Shown here piece after piece: positions 52,994-62,358 of a DNA stretch of 64,000 bases. The number at the start of each line of letters is the position of its first letter. The first letter of the stretch is position 1. Below the pieces are notes generated by a model. The model searched no databases. It was not told where the DNA came from and saw nothing but the letters and a program-made list of their open reading frames with translations. The stretch is from PALSA-129 sp963842505 (lineage in GTDB: Bacteria; Acidobacteriota; Terriglobia; Bryobacterales; Bryobacteraceae): positions 1-64,000 of the forward strand of contig CAWJGZ010000003.1 in assembly GCA_963842505.1 (NCBI GenBank), read 5' to 3'. Both the position numbers and the translations under genes were made by a program.

Positions 52994-54019
52994 CTAGCCA
53001 ATTTCATAGTCCACCGGCCGCTCCGCCATGGTCAGCGCCATAATCGCCTTGGCCGTATGCAGCCGGTTCTCGGCTTCCTGGTACACCACCGAGTTAGGCC
53101 CGTCAATCACTTCGTCGGTCACTTCGTTGCCGCGGTCGGCCGGCAGCGGGTGCATGTACAGCACATCCTTCTTCGCCAGCTTCATACGCTCCGCGTTGCA
53201 GATCCAGTGCGTATACTGTTTGGCGATGCGCAGCGATTCCGCCGGGTTCGCGCCCATCGTGTCCAGGCATCCCCAACTCTTGGGGATCACCACGTCGGCA
53301 TCGCGAAAGGCTTCGTCCATGCTGTCGACGATGTGGAATTGGCCGCCGCCGCGCGCCGCATTGGCGCGCGCCGCCGCTACCGTCCCGGGCATCGTTGCAT
53401 ACTCCGGCGGATGCGCCAGCACCACGTCCATGCCGAAGCGCGGCAGTAACATGATCAACCCCTGCGGCACCGAGAGCGGCTTGGCATAGCTCGGCGCATA
53501 GGCCCATGACACGGCAACCTTCAACTTGCGCGTATTGCGCCCGCGCAACTCGCGGATGGTCATCAAATCGGCCAGTGTCTGGCAGGGGTGGTCCACATCG
53601 CACTGCATGTTGATCACCGGGACTTCCGCCCACTTGGCCACTTCGCGCATGTAGGCGTTGCCTTCACCCGGAATCAGGTCGTGGCGAATCGCGATGGCGT
53701 GGCCATAACTGGAAAGAATGATGCCGGTATCCTTGGCGCTCTCGCCGTGCGAAACCTGCATCACGTCAGCCGTCAGAAAGTTTCCATGCCCGCCAAGCTG
53801 CGTGATGCCCGCCTCGAAGGAATTCCGGGTGCGCGTCGACTTATCGAAGAACATCAGGAAAATTGTCTGGTCCGGCAAGTAGCGGTGCGGAATCCGCCTT
53901 TTGAATTTCCGCTTCAGGTCCGACGCCACGTCCAGCATCACATCCAGTTGGTTGTCCGACCATTCCTCGGTAGTGATCCAGTCTTTGCCTTTGAAGTGCG
54001 CTTGCTTGGTTTCAGTCAT
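52994..54019 (-). CDS. ygeW: knotted carbamoyltransferase, YgeW type
   Basis: 341 aa from the ATG at 54019, which overlaps the ygfK end by 8 nt. Carbamoyl-phosphate site FDKSTRTRNSFEAGITQLGG, where STRTR has the usual S-x-R-T-R layout; catalytic HPCQTLADLMT; and a C-terminal HPLPADRGNEVTDEV (HCLP changed to HPLP). The sequence fits the YgeW/trans-carbamoylase group, not ornithine or aspartate carbamoyltransferase. It likely runs as phosphorolysis of a ureido compound to carbamoyl phosphate. Confidence 0.92.
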   Translation of the reverse strand: MTETKQAHFKGKDWITTEEWSDNQLDVMLDVASDLKRKFKRRIPHRYLPDQTIFLMFFDKSTRTRNSFEAGITQLGGHGNFLTADVMQVSHGESAKDTGIILSSYGHAIAIRHDLIPGEGNAYMREVAKWAEVPVINMQCDVDHPCQTLADLMTIRELRGRNTRKLKVAVSWAYAPSYAKPLSVPQGLIMLLPRFGMDVVLAHPPEYATMPGTVAAARANAARGGGQFHIVDSMDEAFRDADVVIPKSWGCLDTMGANPAESLRIAKQYTHWICNAERMKLAKKDVLYMHPLPADRGNEVTDEVIDGPNSVVYQEAENRLHTAKAIMALTMAERPVDYEIG

Positions 54020-56003
54020 GAGTTTCGTTCCCGTGAGCCACCGCGGGAAGAGCGGCGGCGTTGGCAAAATTGGCGTGGCGCGGGTCGCTGATCGATTCGA
54101 GCAACAGCTTGAGCTTGAGATACGGCAACAGATCGAGCGTGCGCGGAGCGCCGGCTGCGGCCGTCTTCGGCGTCCAGCGCAGCGCGCGGTTATCGCTGAG
54201 GCGGATTTCGATGGTGTCGCCGTCCCGCTCGAAGCGCGCGCGGTCCGCCGCCCGATCCACCGTCAGAGTGTACGCTTCGCCCGCGATCACGCCGCGGATG
54301 GCGTTCCTCGCGTAGTCGATATAGAATCCGTTCCTGCCCGCGTCCCGGTGAAAAGTCTCGAGGCTGCCGAAGAAACGGGGCTTTTCGACGAACGGCCCGC
54401 CGTCTTCCGGGCAGAAAACGTCGCAGTTGCCGCATTCGTTGCAGGCATCCGCGTAGTTGGCGAACTGGCGCGTCTTGGCCACGCGCAGCACGCCGCCTGG
54501 AATCGCGCGCAGGCCGCCGGCGCCAAGCTCGAAGTTGTCGTAAGCCACATCCACCGCGCCGGTTTCATACACGAAGTTCGCGTCATTCGGGCAGACCGGC
54601 ACGCACTTATCGCAGGCGATGCAATCGTAAAGCCACAACTTGGAGCCGATCTTGCGCGGCACGCCCTTGTTGCGCTCCCACGTGTACTTCGGATCGGCCG
54701 TGGCTTCCGCCACCAGGATCGGCGTGTTGAGCAGACCGGCGGTATTCACATCTCCCGCCGCTCGCTCGGCCTGGCCACGGAACCGCAGAACGAAATCCCC
54801 GATGTTGGCCGCGCCCAGCGCACGCATCGCCGCGCCCAGGTTTTCCAGGTAGCGGATCATCCGGCCGTACCCGCCGGGCCGCAGCAGATCGGTGCAACTG
54901 GTCACGGGAACGAAGTTCATGGCCACCGCGCGCGCCACGTTGTTGGCGTCGAGTCCTCCGGAGAACGATACCGGAATCGGTTCGCGCTGATGCTCGCGAA
55001 ACTTTTTCACCAGGTTGAGCGCAATCACGTGCAGCGGCGCGCCCGAGAGGTACATTTCGCCATCGCTGAAAAAGCTTTTGTGATTCTTCACCACCAGCGT
55101 ATTGGTGAATTTCACCGAAAGGCTGCGCCCGTGCGCCCGCGCCACGCCCTGCAGGCGCGGAATCAGGTCCAGCGCTTCGTCGAACTGCAGATCGTTCTCA
55201 AACGCCGGCGGATGGACCTCCAACTCGTGATAGCCCAGCACATCATGCAGCAGATGCTCCACCTCGCCGCGGCCCAGCAGCGTGGGGTTCAGCTTGATGC
55301 AGACGTGGCACCCCATTTCCGCCAGCAGGAAGGTCACGATGCCTTCAATTTCTCCCGCCGGGCAGCCGTGAAACGTCGAGAGGCTGATGGTATCGCTGAT
55401 GCGCGCCGGGAACGGCAGATCGCGGTATCGCGCCCACTCGCCATCGAGCGACGGCCGCAGCTCGTCGATTACCCCGGTTGCATCCAGCATCGACGCAATC
55501 CACGCACGCACGCGCGGCGACCGGATGCCTTCCAGGCTGTACCCAACGCTCATGTCGAAGACTGTGTCCGTGGGAATGCCTTCGCCCAGCACCTTCGATG
55601 CCTTCAGAACTTCCAGAAACATCGCCGCGCTCACGTATTCGCGCAGCGAGCGTTCCAGCTTGAGTTCCTGCGACCACTCCACGTTGTAGCCCACGTTGGC
55701 TACGTCGATGCACGGCCGCGGAATCTTCAACTCGTCGAGAATCTGAACCGTCTTGAGCTCGATGATGCGCGCACCGCCCAGCCAGGAGAGCGCGATATTC
55801 TGCGCCAGTTGCCCGTGCGGTCCCGCCGCCGGCCCCAGCGGCGTGGACGCGCGATGCCCATGGAATTCGACCGAAAGGTCCAGGTCCGGAAAGCCCTTGA
55901 AGAACTTGCTCTTTGGCAAATCAAAGATCTTGCCTTCGTTCCGGTATTCGTGGAACGCCCGCCGCAACAGCAGCGGGAGCGGCAATGGAACCAGTTCAGC
56001 CAT
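54012..56003 (-). CDS. ygfK: YgfK-type iron-sulfur oxidoreductase, short form
   Basis: 663 aa. TIM-barrel of the dihydropyrimidine/dihydroorotate dehydrogenase type at about 45-420 (GPAAGPHGQLAQNI; STFHGCPAGEIEGI; PVSFSGGLDANN), then two [4Fe-4S] motifs CIACDKCVPVCPND (about 493-506) and CNECGNCDVFCPEDG (about 545-560), and a C-terminal beta domain. E. coli YgfK has about 1030 aa; the GltD-like FAD/NAD(P) region is absent here. Ferredoxin or a missing partner must supply electrons. Its end overlaps ygeW and its start overlaps ygeY. Confidence 0.9.
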   Translation of the reverse strand: MAELVPLPLPLLLRRAFHEYRNEGKIFDLPKSKFFKGFPDLDLSVEFHGHRASTPLGPAAGPHGQLAQNIALSWLGGARIIELKTVQILDELKIPRPCIDVANVGYNVEWSQELKLERSLREYVSAAMFLEVLKASKVLGEGIPTDTVFDMSVGYSLEGIRSPRVRAWIASMLDATGVIDELRPSLDGEWARYRDLPFPARISDTISLSTFHGCPAGEIEGIVTFLLAEMGCHVCIKLNPTLLGRGEVEHLLHDVLGYHELEVHPPAFENDLQFDEALDLIPRLQGVARAHGRSLSVKFTNTLVVKNHKSFFSDGEMYLSGAPLHVIALNLVKKFREHQREPIPVSFSGGLDANNVARAVAMNFVPVTSCTDLLRPGGYGRMIRYLENLGAAMRALGAANIGDFVLRFRGQAERAAGDVNTAGLLNTPILVAEATADPKYTWERNKGVPRKIGSKLWLYDCIACDKCVPVCPNDANFVYETGAVDVAYDNFELGAGGLRAIPGGVLRVAKTRQFANYADACNECGNCDVFCPEDGGPFVEKPRFFGSLETFHRDAGRNGFYIDYARNAIRGVIAGEAYTLTVDRAADRARFERDGDTIEIRLSDNRALRWTPKTAAAGAPRTLDLLPYLKLKLLLESISDPRHANFANAAALPAVAHGNETHD

Positions 56004-57228
56004 TCGCTTTCTTTATGGTTGCCACGTAGGTCAGCGGGAACGCCGCATAGAACTCGGCCGCTTCCACCAAGTGGCGGATCGGTACGCGCTCCCCCACCGA
56101 GTGCGCCACGTCTTCTTCGCCCGGCCCGAAACCGATGGTGGGCACGCCCATCAAGCCCATCGATCCTACGCCGTTGGTGCTGAACGTCCATTTATCTACC
56201 ACCGGCTCGCGATTCCAGAGCGCCTTATACGTGGAAACAGCGGCTTTCGTCAGCGGGTCTGATTCCGCCAGCACCCAGGTCGGATAGTATTTCTCCATCG
56301 GGTAGCGCAGACCGGTATAGCTGGGCGTGTCGTAGGTCAGGATTTCGATCTCGGCGCCTTCCGCGCCCGGTAGCGCCTTCACCTCGGCCACCGCGCTTTC
56401 TTTGGTCTCGCCGGCCGTCAACCGCCGGTCCAGGTGGATCGAGCAGGCGCCCGGCACGGCGCATAACGACGGCGAAAGCGAGCGGATCTCCGTCACCGCA
56501 ATCGTCCCCTTCCCCAGGAACGGATCGTCTTTCAGCCGCGTGTTCAGTTTTTCGACTTCCTCCACCAGCCGGGCCATCTTGTAGATCGGGTTATCGCCGC
56601 GCTCCGGCGCGCTGGCGTGGCACGACTTTCCCCGCAGATGCACTTCGATCTCCATGCGCCCGCGGTGGCCTCGATAAATCCCCAGCCGGCTCGGTTCCGT
56701 GATCACCACGCAGTCCGGCCGAATGCCATCTTCCTTCAAAATGTAAAGCCAGGGCAGCCCGTCGCAATCTTCCTCCTGCACCGACCCCACCATGTAAACC
56801 GTGTAATCGCCGCCCAGCCCGAGCTCCTTGATGAGCTTGCCGGCGTACACCATGCTCACCATGCCGGCGCGCTGATCGCACGCGCCGCGCCCGTAAATGT
56901 AGCCGTCTTCCACCTTGCCCTGATAAGGATCCCAGCCCCATTCCTTCGGGTCGCCCACGCCGACGGTATCGGTGTGGGAGTCCATCATGATCACCGTCTT
57001 CCCCGAGCCGATCCGCCCCAGAATGTTTCCCAGCCCATCCACGCGGATTTCGTCGAACCCCACCTTCTCCATTTCCTGGCGAATGCGCGCGATCACCGGC
57101 CCTTCATGGCTGCTCTCGGCCGGTATCGCGATCAACTCCCGCATGAATCGCACCATGTCGCCTTCGTGGGCTTGCGCCCGTTCCGCCAGTCGCGCGGCGT
57201 CTATGGTCCCAACGGTTGGAATACTCAT
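55996..57228 (-). CDS. ygeY: YgeY-type M20 hydrolase
   Basis: 410 aa, M20 metallopeptidase fold. Zinc ligands: MMDSHTDTVGVGD, YGRGACDQRAGMVSM, GSVQEEDCDGLPW, VVITEPSRLGIY and GFGPGEEDVAHSVGE. This is the YgeY group (selenium-metabolism-linked hydrolase in annotations). It probably cleaves an amide or ureido bond in the ring-opened purine product. Start overlaps the Mo-subunit stop (ATGA). Confidence 0.93.
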   Translation of the reverse strand: MSIPTVGTIDAARLAERAQAHEGDMVRFMRELIAIPAESSHEGPVIARIRQEMEKVGFDEIRVDGLGNILGRIGSGKTVIMMDSHTDTVGVGDPKEWGWDPYQGKVEDGYIYGRGACDQRAGMVSMVYAGKLIKELGLGGDYTVYMVGSVQEEDCDGLPWLYILKEDGIRPDCVVITEPSRLGIYRGHRGRMEIEVHLRGKSCHASAPERGDNPIYKMARLVEEVEKLNTRLKDDPFLGKGTIAVTEIRSLSPSLCAVPGACSIHLDRRLTAGETKESAVAEVKALPGAEGAEIEILTYDTPSYTGLRYPMEKYYPTWVLAESDPLTKAAVSTYKALWNREPVVDKWTFSTNGVGSMGLMGVPTIGFGPGEEDVAHSVGERVPIRHLVEAAEFYAAFPLTYVATIKKANG

Positions 57229-59567
57229 TTTGCGCTCACCACCCCATCTTCCGGGAGATCCCGCTCTTTGTCGCAGAGCGCTCGTAGCACGTCTTCCGGC
57301 CGTATCGGCAGCTTGCGAATCCGCACGCCCACAGCGTTATAGATCGCATTGGCGATAGCCGGCGCCGGTCCGTTAATCGGCACTTCCGAAATCGACTTGG
57401 CGCCGAACGGCCCGAGCGGCTCGTTGGTCTCCACCAGGATCGTCGTCAGCTTCGGCATGTCCTTCGCCGAAAAAATTTTGTAATCCATGAAATTCGGATT
57501 AAGCGGCCGGCCCGCGCCATCCAGCAGCAGTTCCTCGGTGAGCGTGTAGCCCATGCCCTGGGTCACCGCGCCTTCCACTTGCCCTTCCGACTGCATCGGG
57601 TTGACCGCCGTCCCGGGGTCCACCGCCGTCGCCAAGTGCAGCACCCGCACCTGTCCGGTTTCCGTGTCCACTTCAACCTCGGCGAACGTCGCGCAGAACG
57701 GCGGCGGGCTGTCCGTGTTAAAGTGCGACGCGCCATCCATAATCTGCAGTTTCTCTTTGTACGTCGCCTGCATCGCGATGTCGGCCATGGTCACCGATTT
57801 GCGGCACTCGCACACCGTGAACACTTCATTGTTGCCCCACTCCAGCTTCTCCACCGGCGTTTCCAGCATCTTCGACGCCAGGTTCAACACTTGCGCCCGC
57901 ACTTTCTCGGCCGCCTTCTTCACCGCGCCGCCGGAGATGATGGTCGTGCTGGAAGCATACGCGCCCACGTCGAACGGCGTCGTGTCGGTGTCGCCGGAGG
58001 TGATCACAATCTTGTCCAGCGTCACGCCCAGGCTCTCCGCGGCAATCTGCGAAAGCACCGTATCCGCGCCGCCGCCCACGTCCGAAGCGCCCACCTGCAA
58101 AAAGAAAACACCGTCTTCGTTCAGCTTCAGAAATGCTGACGCCCAATCCACGCCCGCAATCCCGCTGCCCTGCATGGAACACGACATCCCCACACCGCGC
58201 TTCAAATGCCCTCGCAATGCGGGCGCCTGCCGCTTCTTTTTCCAGCCAATCGCCTCCGCGCCCTGGCGGATGCATTCCTGCAACCCGCAACTGCGGATCA
58301 CGCGCGGCAATCCTTCCCGGCCCTCGCCGAGTTGCGCCGAAAGCCGGTCGATATCGCCCAGCCGGATCGCGTTCTTCAAATGAAATTCTATCGGGTCCAT
58401 GCCGAGATGATTTGCGATCTCATCCACCAGCGATTCCTGCGCGAAGAATCCCTGCGGGCACCCATAACCGCGAAACGCTCCCGCCACCGGCATATTGGTG
58501 TAGACCACGTGGCACTCGAAGCGCATGTGCGGCGTGCGGTAGAGCGGCAGCACTTTGCTGCCGGTGTTGCCCTGCACCGTGTTGGCATGGCTTCCGTAAG
58601 CGCCGGTGGTGGCCAGCACGGTCATCTGGTTGGCCAGCAGCGTGCCGTCCGCCTTCGCTCCCATCTTCAGGCGCAGGATTTGCGGATGCCGGCTACGCGC
58701 CATGTAGAACTCTTCTTCGCGCGTGAATTCCATCTTCACCGGACGCCGCGCGGCCAGCGTCAACGCGCCGCAAATATCTTCCAGCAGCATTTCCTGCTTG
58801 CCGCCGAAACCGCCGCCGATGCGCGGCTTGATCACATGGATGCGGCTCACCGGAATCTGCAGGATCATGGCCACTTGCCGCCGGCAGTGGTATGGCACCT
58901 GGCTGCTGGTGCGGATTACCAGCCGCCCATTCGGATCGATCCAGCAGATCGTGATGTGCGGCTCGAGCGAGGTATGCTGCTGCCGGTGCGTCCGGAACTC
59001 GCGCTCCACCACGTAGTCGGATTCCCGAAAGCCCTGTTCCACGCTGCCGATCTCGCGCAGAATGTAGCCGGCAATATTGTGCGACCGGTCGTAGATCTTG
59101 GTGGAATCCGGCTCGTCGTGGATCAGCGGCGCACCCGGCGCCATTGCCAGTTCCATGTCGGTCACCGCCGGCAGAACTTCGTAATCCACCTCGATCAGGC
59201 GCAGCGCCTTCTCCGCGACAGCGCGGCTTTCCGCCGCCACCACCGCCACCCGGTCCCCTACAAATCGCACCTTGGAATCGAGCAGATACGTGTCGTATGG
59301 CGAGGGCTCCGGCCACGCCTGCCCCGCCGTGGTGTGCGGCACGCGCGGCACGTCCTTATATGTCAGCACCGCGTGCACTCCGGCCAGCGCCTTGGCTTTC
59401 CGGGTGTCGATGTGCTTGATGCGCGCATGCGCGTGAGGGCTCGGCAGAATCTTGCCGTGGAGCATTCCCGGCATGTCGATATCGTCGGTGAACGCCGGGG
59501 CCCCGGTCACCAGCTTTTGGCCGTCCACCTTGCGGACGCTGTTGCCAACCACCTTGCGCCCGCTCAT
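57225..59567 (-). CDS. xdhA: molybdenum hydroxylase (xanthine dehydrogenase-like), Mo-binding subunit
   Basis: 780 aa from the ATG at 59567, overlapping the 2Fe-2S gene stop. Xanthine dehydrogenase/CO-dehydrogenase-L family: RIGGGFGGKQEM, AFRGYGCPQG, SDVGGGADTVLSQIAAE and catalytic Glu in FGAKSISEVPING. It hydroxylates a purine-like heterocycle. The family near ygeY/ygfK/ssnA is often called selenium-dependent, but there is no in-frame TGA and selenium use cannot be seen in the sequence. Close to XdhD in context. Confidence 0.93.
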   Translation of the reverse strand: MSGRKVVGNSVRKVDGQKLVTGAPAFTDDIDMPGMLHGKILPSPHAHARIKHIDTRKAKALAGVHAVLTYKDVPRVPHTTAGQAWPEPSPYDTYLLDSKVRFVGDRVAVVAAESRAVAEKALRLIEVDYEVLPAVTDMELAMAPGAPLIHDEPDSTKIYDRSHNIAGYILREIGSVEQGFRESDYVVEREFRTHRQQHTSLEPHITICWIDPNGRLVIRTSSQVPYHCRRQVAMILQIPVSRIHVIKPRIGGGFGGKQEMLLEDICGALTLAARRPVKMEFTREEEFYMARSRHPQILRLKMGAKADGTLLANQMTVLATTGAYGSHANTVQGNTGSKVLPLYRTPHMRFECHVVYTNMPVAGAFRGYGCPQGFFAQESLVDEIANHLGMDPIEFHLKNAIRLGDIDRLSAQLGEGREGLPRVIRSCGLQECIRQGAEAIGWKKKRQAPALRGHLKRGVGMSCSMQGSGIAGVDWASAFLKLNEDGVFFLQVGASDVGGGADTVLSQIAAESLGVTLDKIVITSGDTDTTPFDVGAYASSTTIISGGAVKKAAEKVRAQVLNLASKMLETPVEKLEWGNNEVFTVCECRKSVTMADIAMQATYKEKLQIMDGASHFNTDSPPPFCATFAEVEVDTETGQVRVLHLATAVDPGTAVNPMQSEGQVEGAVTQGMGYTLTEELLLDGAGRPLNPNFMDYKIFSAKDMPKLTTILVETNEPLGPFGAKSISEVPINGPAPAIANAIYNAVGVRIRKLPIRPEDVLRALCDKERDLPEDGVVSAK

Positions 59568-60073
59568 CGCGCCACCTCCGCCGGCTCGCGCTTCCGCGGC
59601 GCCCGCTTGTGCGGTTGCTTGGCTGCGGCCAGCACCGCCTCCACCGGCTTGACGTATCCCGTGCAGCGGCACAGCACTCCGGCCATCGCCTCGCGCACTT
59701 CAGCCTCGCTGGGATGCGGATTCTTGTCCAGCAGCGCTTTGGCCGCCATGATCATTCCCGGCGTGCAGAATCCGCACTGTGCCGCGCCGTGATCGAGGAA
59801 CGCCCCTTGAATCGGATCGAGCCGATCGCCGTCGGCCAGGCCTTCGATCGTCAAGACCTCGCAGCCTTCCACCTTGGCCGCGAACATCAGGCAGGAATTC
59901 ACCGCCCGCCCGTTCACCAGCACCGTACACGCACCGCACTCGCCTTTTTCGCAGCCGCGCTTTACGCCGAAGAATCCTTCCCGCCGCAATACATCCAGCA
60001 GCAGCTCTCCCGGTGCAATGGCCCATTTCCGCGGCTGCCCGTTCACCGTCACCCGCAATTCCATGGTCTTCAT
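59564..60073 (-). CDS. xdhC: molybdenum hydroxylase, 2Fe-2S subunit
   Basis: 169 aa from the ATG at 60073; a longer open frame upstream lies over the FAD gene and is not used. First cluster CEKGECGACTVLVNG and second cluster CGFCTPGMIMAAKALL plus CRCTGYVKPVEAV. Passes electrons from Mo to FAD. The start overlaps the FAD gene stop (ATGA). A basic Pro/Ala-rich C-terminal tail (HKRAPRKREPAEVAR) follows the domain. Confidence 0.95.
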   Translation of the reverse strand: MKTMELRVTVNGQPRKWAIAPGELLLDVLRREGFFGVKRGCEKGECGACTVLVNGRAVNSCLMFAAKVEGCEVLTIEGLADGDRLDPIQGAFLDHGAAQCGFCTPGMIMAAKALLDKNPHPSEAEVREAMAGVLCRCTGYVKPVEAVLAAAKQPHKRAPRKREPAEVAR

Positions 60074-60936
60074 AACGCACACCCTGCTTGCGCCGCGCAT
60101 TCTTCCAGTGCCCGCCGCGTCAGTACCCGGCACATCTCGCGCCGGTACGTAGCCGATGCGCGAAGGTCGGTGATGGGTCTTACCTCCCGCATCACGCTTT
60201 CCGCGGCCTCCGCCACGACCTCCGCATCGAGCTTCAGCCCCCGCATGATTTCTTCCGTCGCGCCTGCCCGAATGGCGGTTGGAGCCACCGCCCCCAGCGC
60301 GATCCGCGCCCATTCGATGTGCCCCGATCGGTCCACCTGCAAACCCGCCGCCACGTTCACCACCGAAATGTCGAGTGCCGTGCGCCCCAGCTTTTGGAAT
60401 GACCACCCACAGCCCCTTCCCTTCGGCCCCGGTACGCTCACTTCCACCAGCAGCGATTGGCGCAGCGCCTTGGTGCCCCGCTCCGCCAGATACTCCGCCA
60501 TCGGCAGCTTATGCCGCCCCTTGGCGTCGGCCACCACCACAGCCGCATCCAATACCAGGAGCGGCGTTGCCAGATCGGCCGCCGGCGACCCGTTGGCGAG
60601 GTTCCCGCCCACGGTCGCCACGCTGCGGATCTGAACCGACCCGCACGTCGCCGCGGCCCGCGCCAGAATGCCGCCCGCCAGTGCGTGTATGGCCCGCGAT
60701 TCCTCCAGCTCCGCCATGGTCGTCGCGGCGCCGATGGTGCACGCGCCCCCCTGCTGCCGAATGTAGCTGAGGCCGCTGTGCGTGATATCAATCAAAGCGC
60801 GGACGGTGGAATCGGCGTCCACTACCAGATCCGTGCCACCCGCTACGATTCTTGCCCGGCCCTTCCCGCTGGCCAGCAAACGCACGGCTTCGCGGACACT
60901 GGTCGGCCGAAGGAAAACCTCAACTTGTTCAAACAT
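60070..60936 (-). CDS. xdhB: molybdenum hydroxylase, FAD subunit
   Basis: 288 aa. FAD_binding_5/CO-dehydrogenase-M fold: IVAGGTDLVVDAD and SVQIRSVATVGGNLANGSPA are the FAD-binding motifs. The third subunit in the usual gene order FAD, 2Fe-2S, Mo. Starts 63 bp after the upstream amidohydrolase stop. Confidence 0.94.
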   Translation of the reverse strand: MFEQVEVFLRPTSVREAVRLLASGKGRARIVAGGTDLVVDADSTVRALIDITHSGLSYIRQQGGACTIGAATTMAELEESRAIHALAGGILARAAATCGSVQIRSVATVGGNLANGSPAADLATPLLVLDAAVVVADAKGRHKLPMAEYLAERGTKALRQSLLVEVSVPGPKGRGCGWSFQKLGRTALDISVVNVAAGLQVDRSGHIEWARIALGAVAPTAIRAGATEEIMRGLKLDAEVVAEAAESVMREVRPITDLRASATYRREMCRVLTRRALEECAAQAGCAL

Positions 60937-60999
60937 GGGACCCTATCCTCACCACAGTCACCTCTTGCCTAGGACTATAGCAATGTTACAAATCTGTTT

Positions 61000-62358
61000 C
61001 TACCGTGCCGTCAGGCGAGCCGACAGCTTCCTGTGTCGCGCCAGTGCCCGCTCCAGCCCGATGCTGCGAACTTCTCCGCGCTCCACCACCACGCGCCCTT
61101 CCACCACCAGCGTATCGACGCGCGCCGGCGCGCACAGCAGCAGGGCCGACACCGCATCGCCCGCTCCGCTATACCCCACCCCGCGCAGATCGAACATGGC
61201 GAGATCCGCCCGCTTCCCCGGCTCCAGGCTTCCGATGTCGTCGCGTCCCAGGCAGCGCGCGCCCTCCACCGTCGCCATCCGTAGCGCCTGCCTCACACCT
61301 AGCGCCGCAGCCCCGTGCTTCAGCCGTTGCAGCAGCAGCGCCTGCCGCGCCTCCGCCAGCATGTGCGAACTGTCGTTGGACGCGCTCCCGTCCACTCCCA
61401 AACCCACCGGGCAACCGGCTCGCCGTAACTCGAGCACCGGCGCGCATCCCGACCCCAGGCGCATATTCGACGTCGGACAGTGCGCGATTCCCACGCCCGC
61501 GCGTCCCAGCCGCGCAATTTCGCGGCGATTAAAGAAGATGCCGTGCGCCAGCCACGTATCGCCGTTCATCCACCCGGCATCTTCCAGCAGGTCTAGCGGC
61601 CGCTTTCCGAAGCGGCTCAAACAATAAGCCTCTTCATCGCGCGTCTCGGCCAGGTGGGTGTGCAGCCTTACGCCGTGCCGCCGCGCCAGTTCCCCGCTCG
61701 CCCGCATTAACTGCGGCGAAACCGAGAATGGCGAGCACGGCGCCAGCGCCACGCGCAGCATGGCCCCCGGGCGCGGGTCGTGATATTCGCCGATCAACCG
61801 CTCGCAATCCCTCAGGATCCGCTCTTCGCGCTGCACCACCGAATCCGGCGGCAATCCGCCCTGGCTCACGCCCACGCTCATGCTGCCGCGCGTTGGGTGG
61901 AACCGCATCCCGATCCGCCGCGCCGCCGCGATCTGTGCGTCGATCATCCGCCCGTGCCCCCGCGGAAACACGTAGTGGTGGTCCGTGGTGGTGGTGCACC
62001 CCGAGAGCATCAGCTCCGCCATCCCCGCCAGCGCCGCCACGTGTACGCATTCTTCATCCAGCCGCGCCCAAATCGGGTAAAGCGTCCGCAGCCAGTCGAA
62101 CAACTCCGCGTCCGCCGCCGGAGCATACGCGCGCGTCAGCGTCTGATAAAGATGATGATGCGTATTCACCAGGCCCGGAATCACCACCGCGTAGCGCCCG
62201 CTGATTACCTGGTCCGCCTTGGGCGGCCGTTCCGCGCCGCTTCCGATCCGCCGGATCTCGCCGTCTTCCGCGTAAACAAACGCGCCGTCAAGCACGCGGT
62301 CCGCGGCGTCGATGGTTGCCAGCGTGTGAATGTCACGAATCAGCAGCGAATGCGCCAT
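61000..62358 (-). CDS. 8-oxoguanine deaminase-like amidohydrolase
   Basis: 452 aa. Metal ligands NTHHHLYQTLTRAYAPA, RLHTHLAETRDEEAY, LAHGIFF and LGVDGSASND. GCTTTTDHHYVFPRG and ELFDWLRTLYPIWARLDEE match the 8-oxoguanine deaminase/hydroxyatrazine-hydrolase group. It would turn 8-oxoguanine to urate, feeding the pathway. Its ATG follows the upstream stop directly (TGA then ATG). Confidence 0.92.
   Translation of the reverse strand: MAHSLLIRDIHTLATIDAADRVLDGAFVYAEDGEIRRIGSGAERPPKADQVISGRYAVVIPGLVNTHHHLYQTLTRAYAPAADAELFDWLRTLYPIWARLDEECVHVAALAGMAELMLSGCTTTTDHHYVFPRGHGRMIDAQIAAARRIGMRFHPTRGSMSVGVSQGGLPPDSVVQREERILRDCERLIGEYHDPRPGAMLRVALAPCSPFSVSPQLMRASGELARRHGVRLHTHLAETRDEEAYCLSRFGKRPLDLLEDAGWMNGDTWLAHGIFFNRREIARLGRAGVGIAHCPTSNMRLGSGCAPVLELRRAGCPVGLGVDGSASNDSSHMLAEARQALLLQRLKHGAAALGVRQALRMATVEGARCLGRDDIGSLEPGKRADLAMFDLRGVGYSGAGDAVSALLLCAPARVDTLVVEGRVVVERGEVRSIGLERALARHRKLSARLTAR

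Noticed and set aside
57225..59567. Selenocysteine codon in the Mo subunit
   Set aside because: No in-frame TGA in this or the other operon genes; any selenium would be in the cofactor and cannot be seen in DNA.
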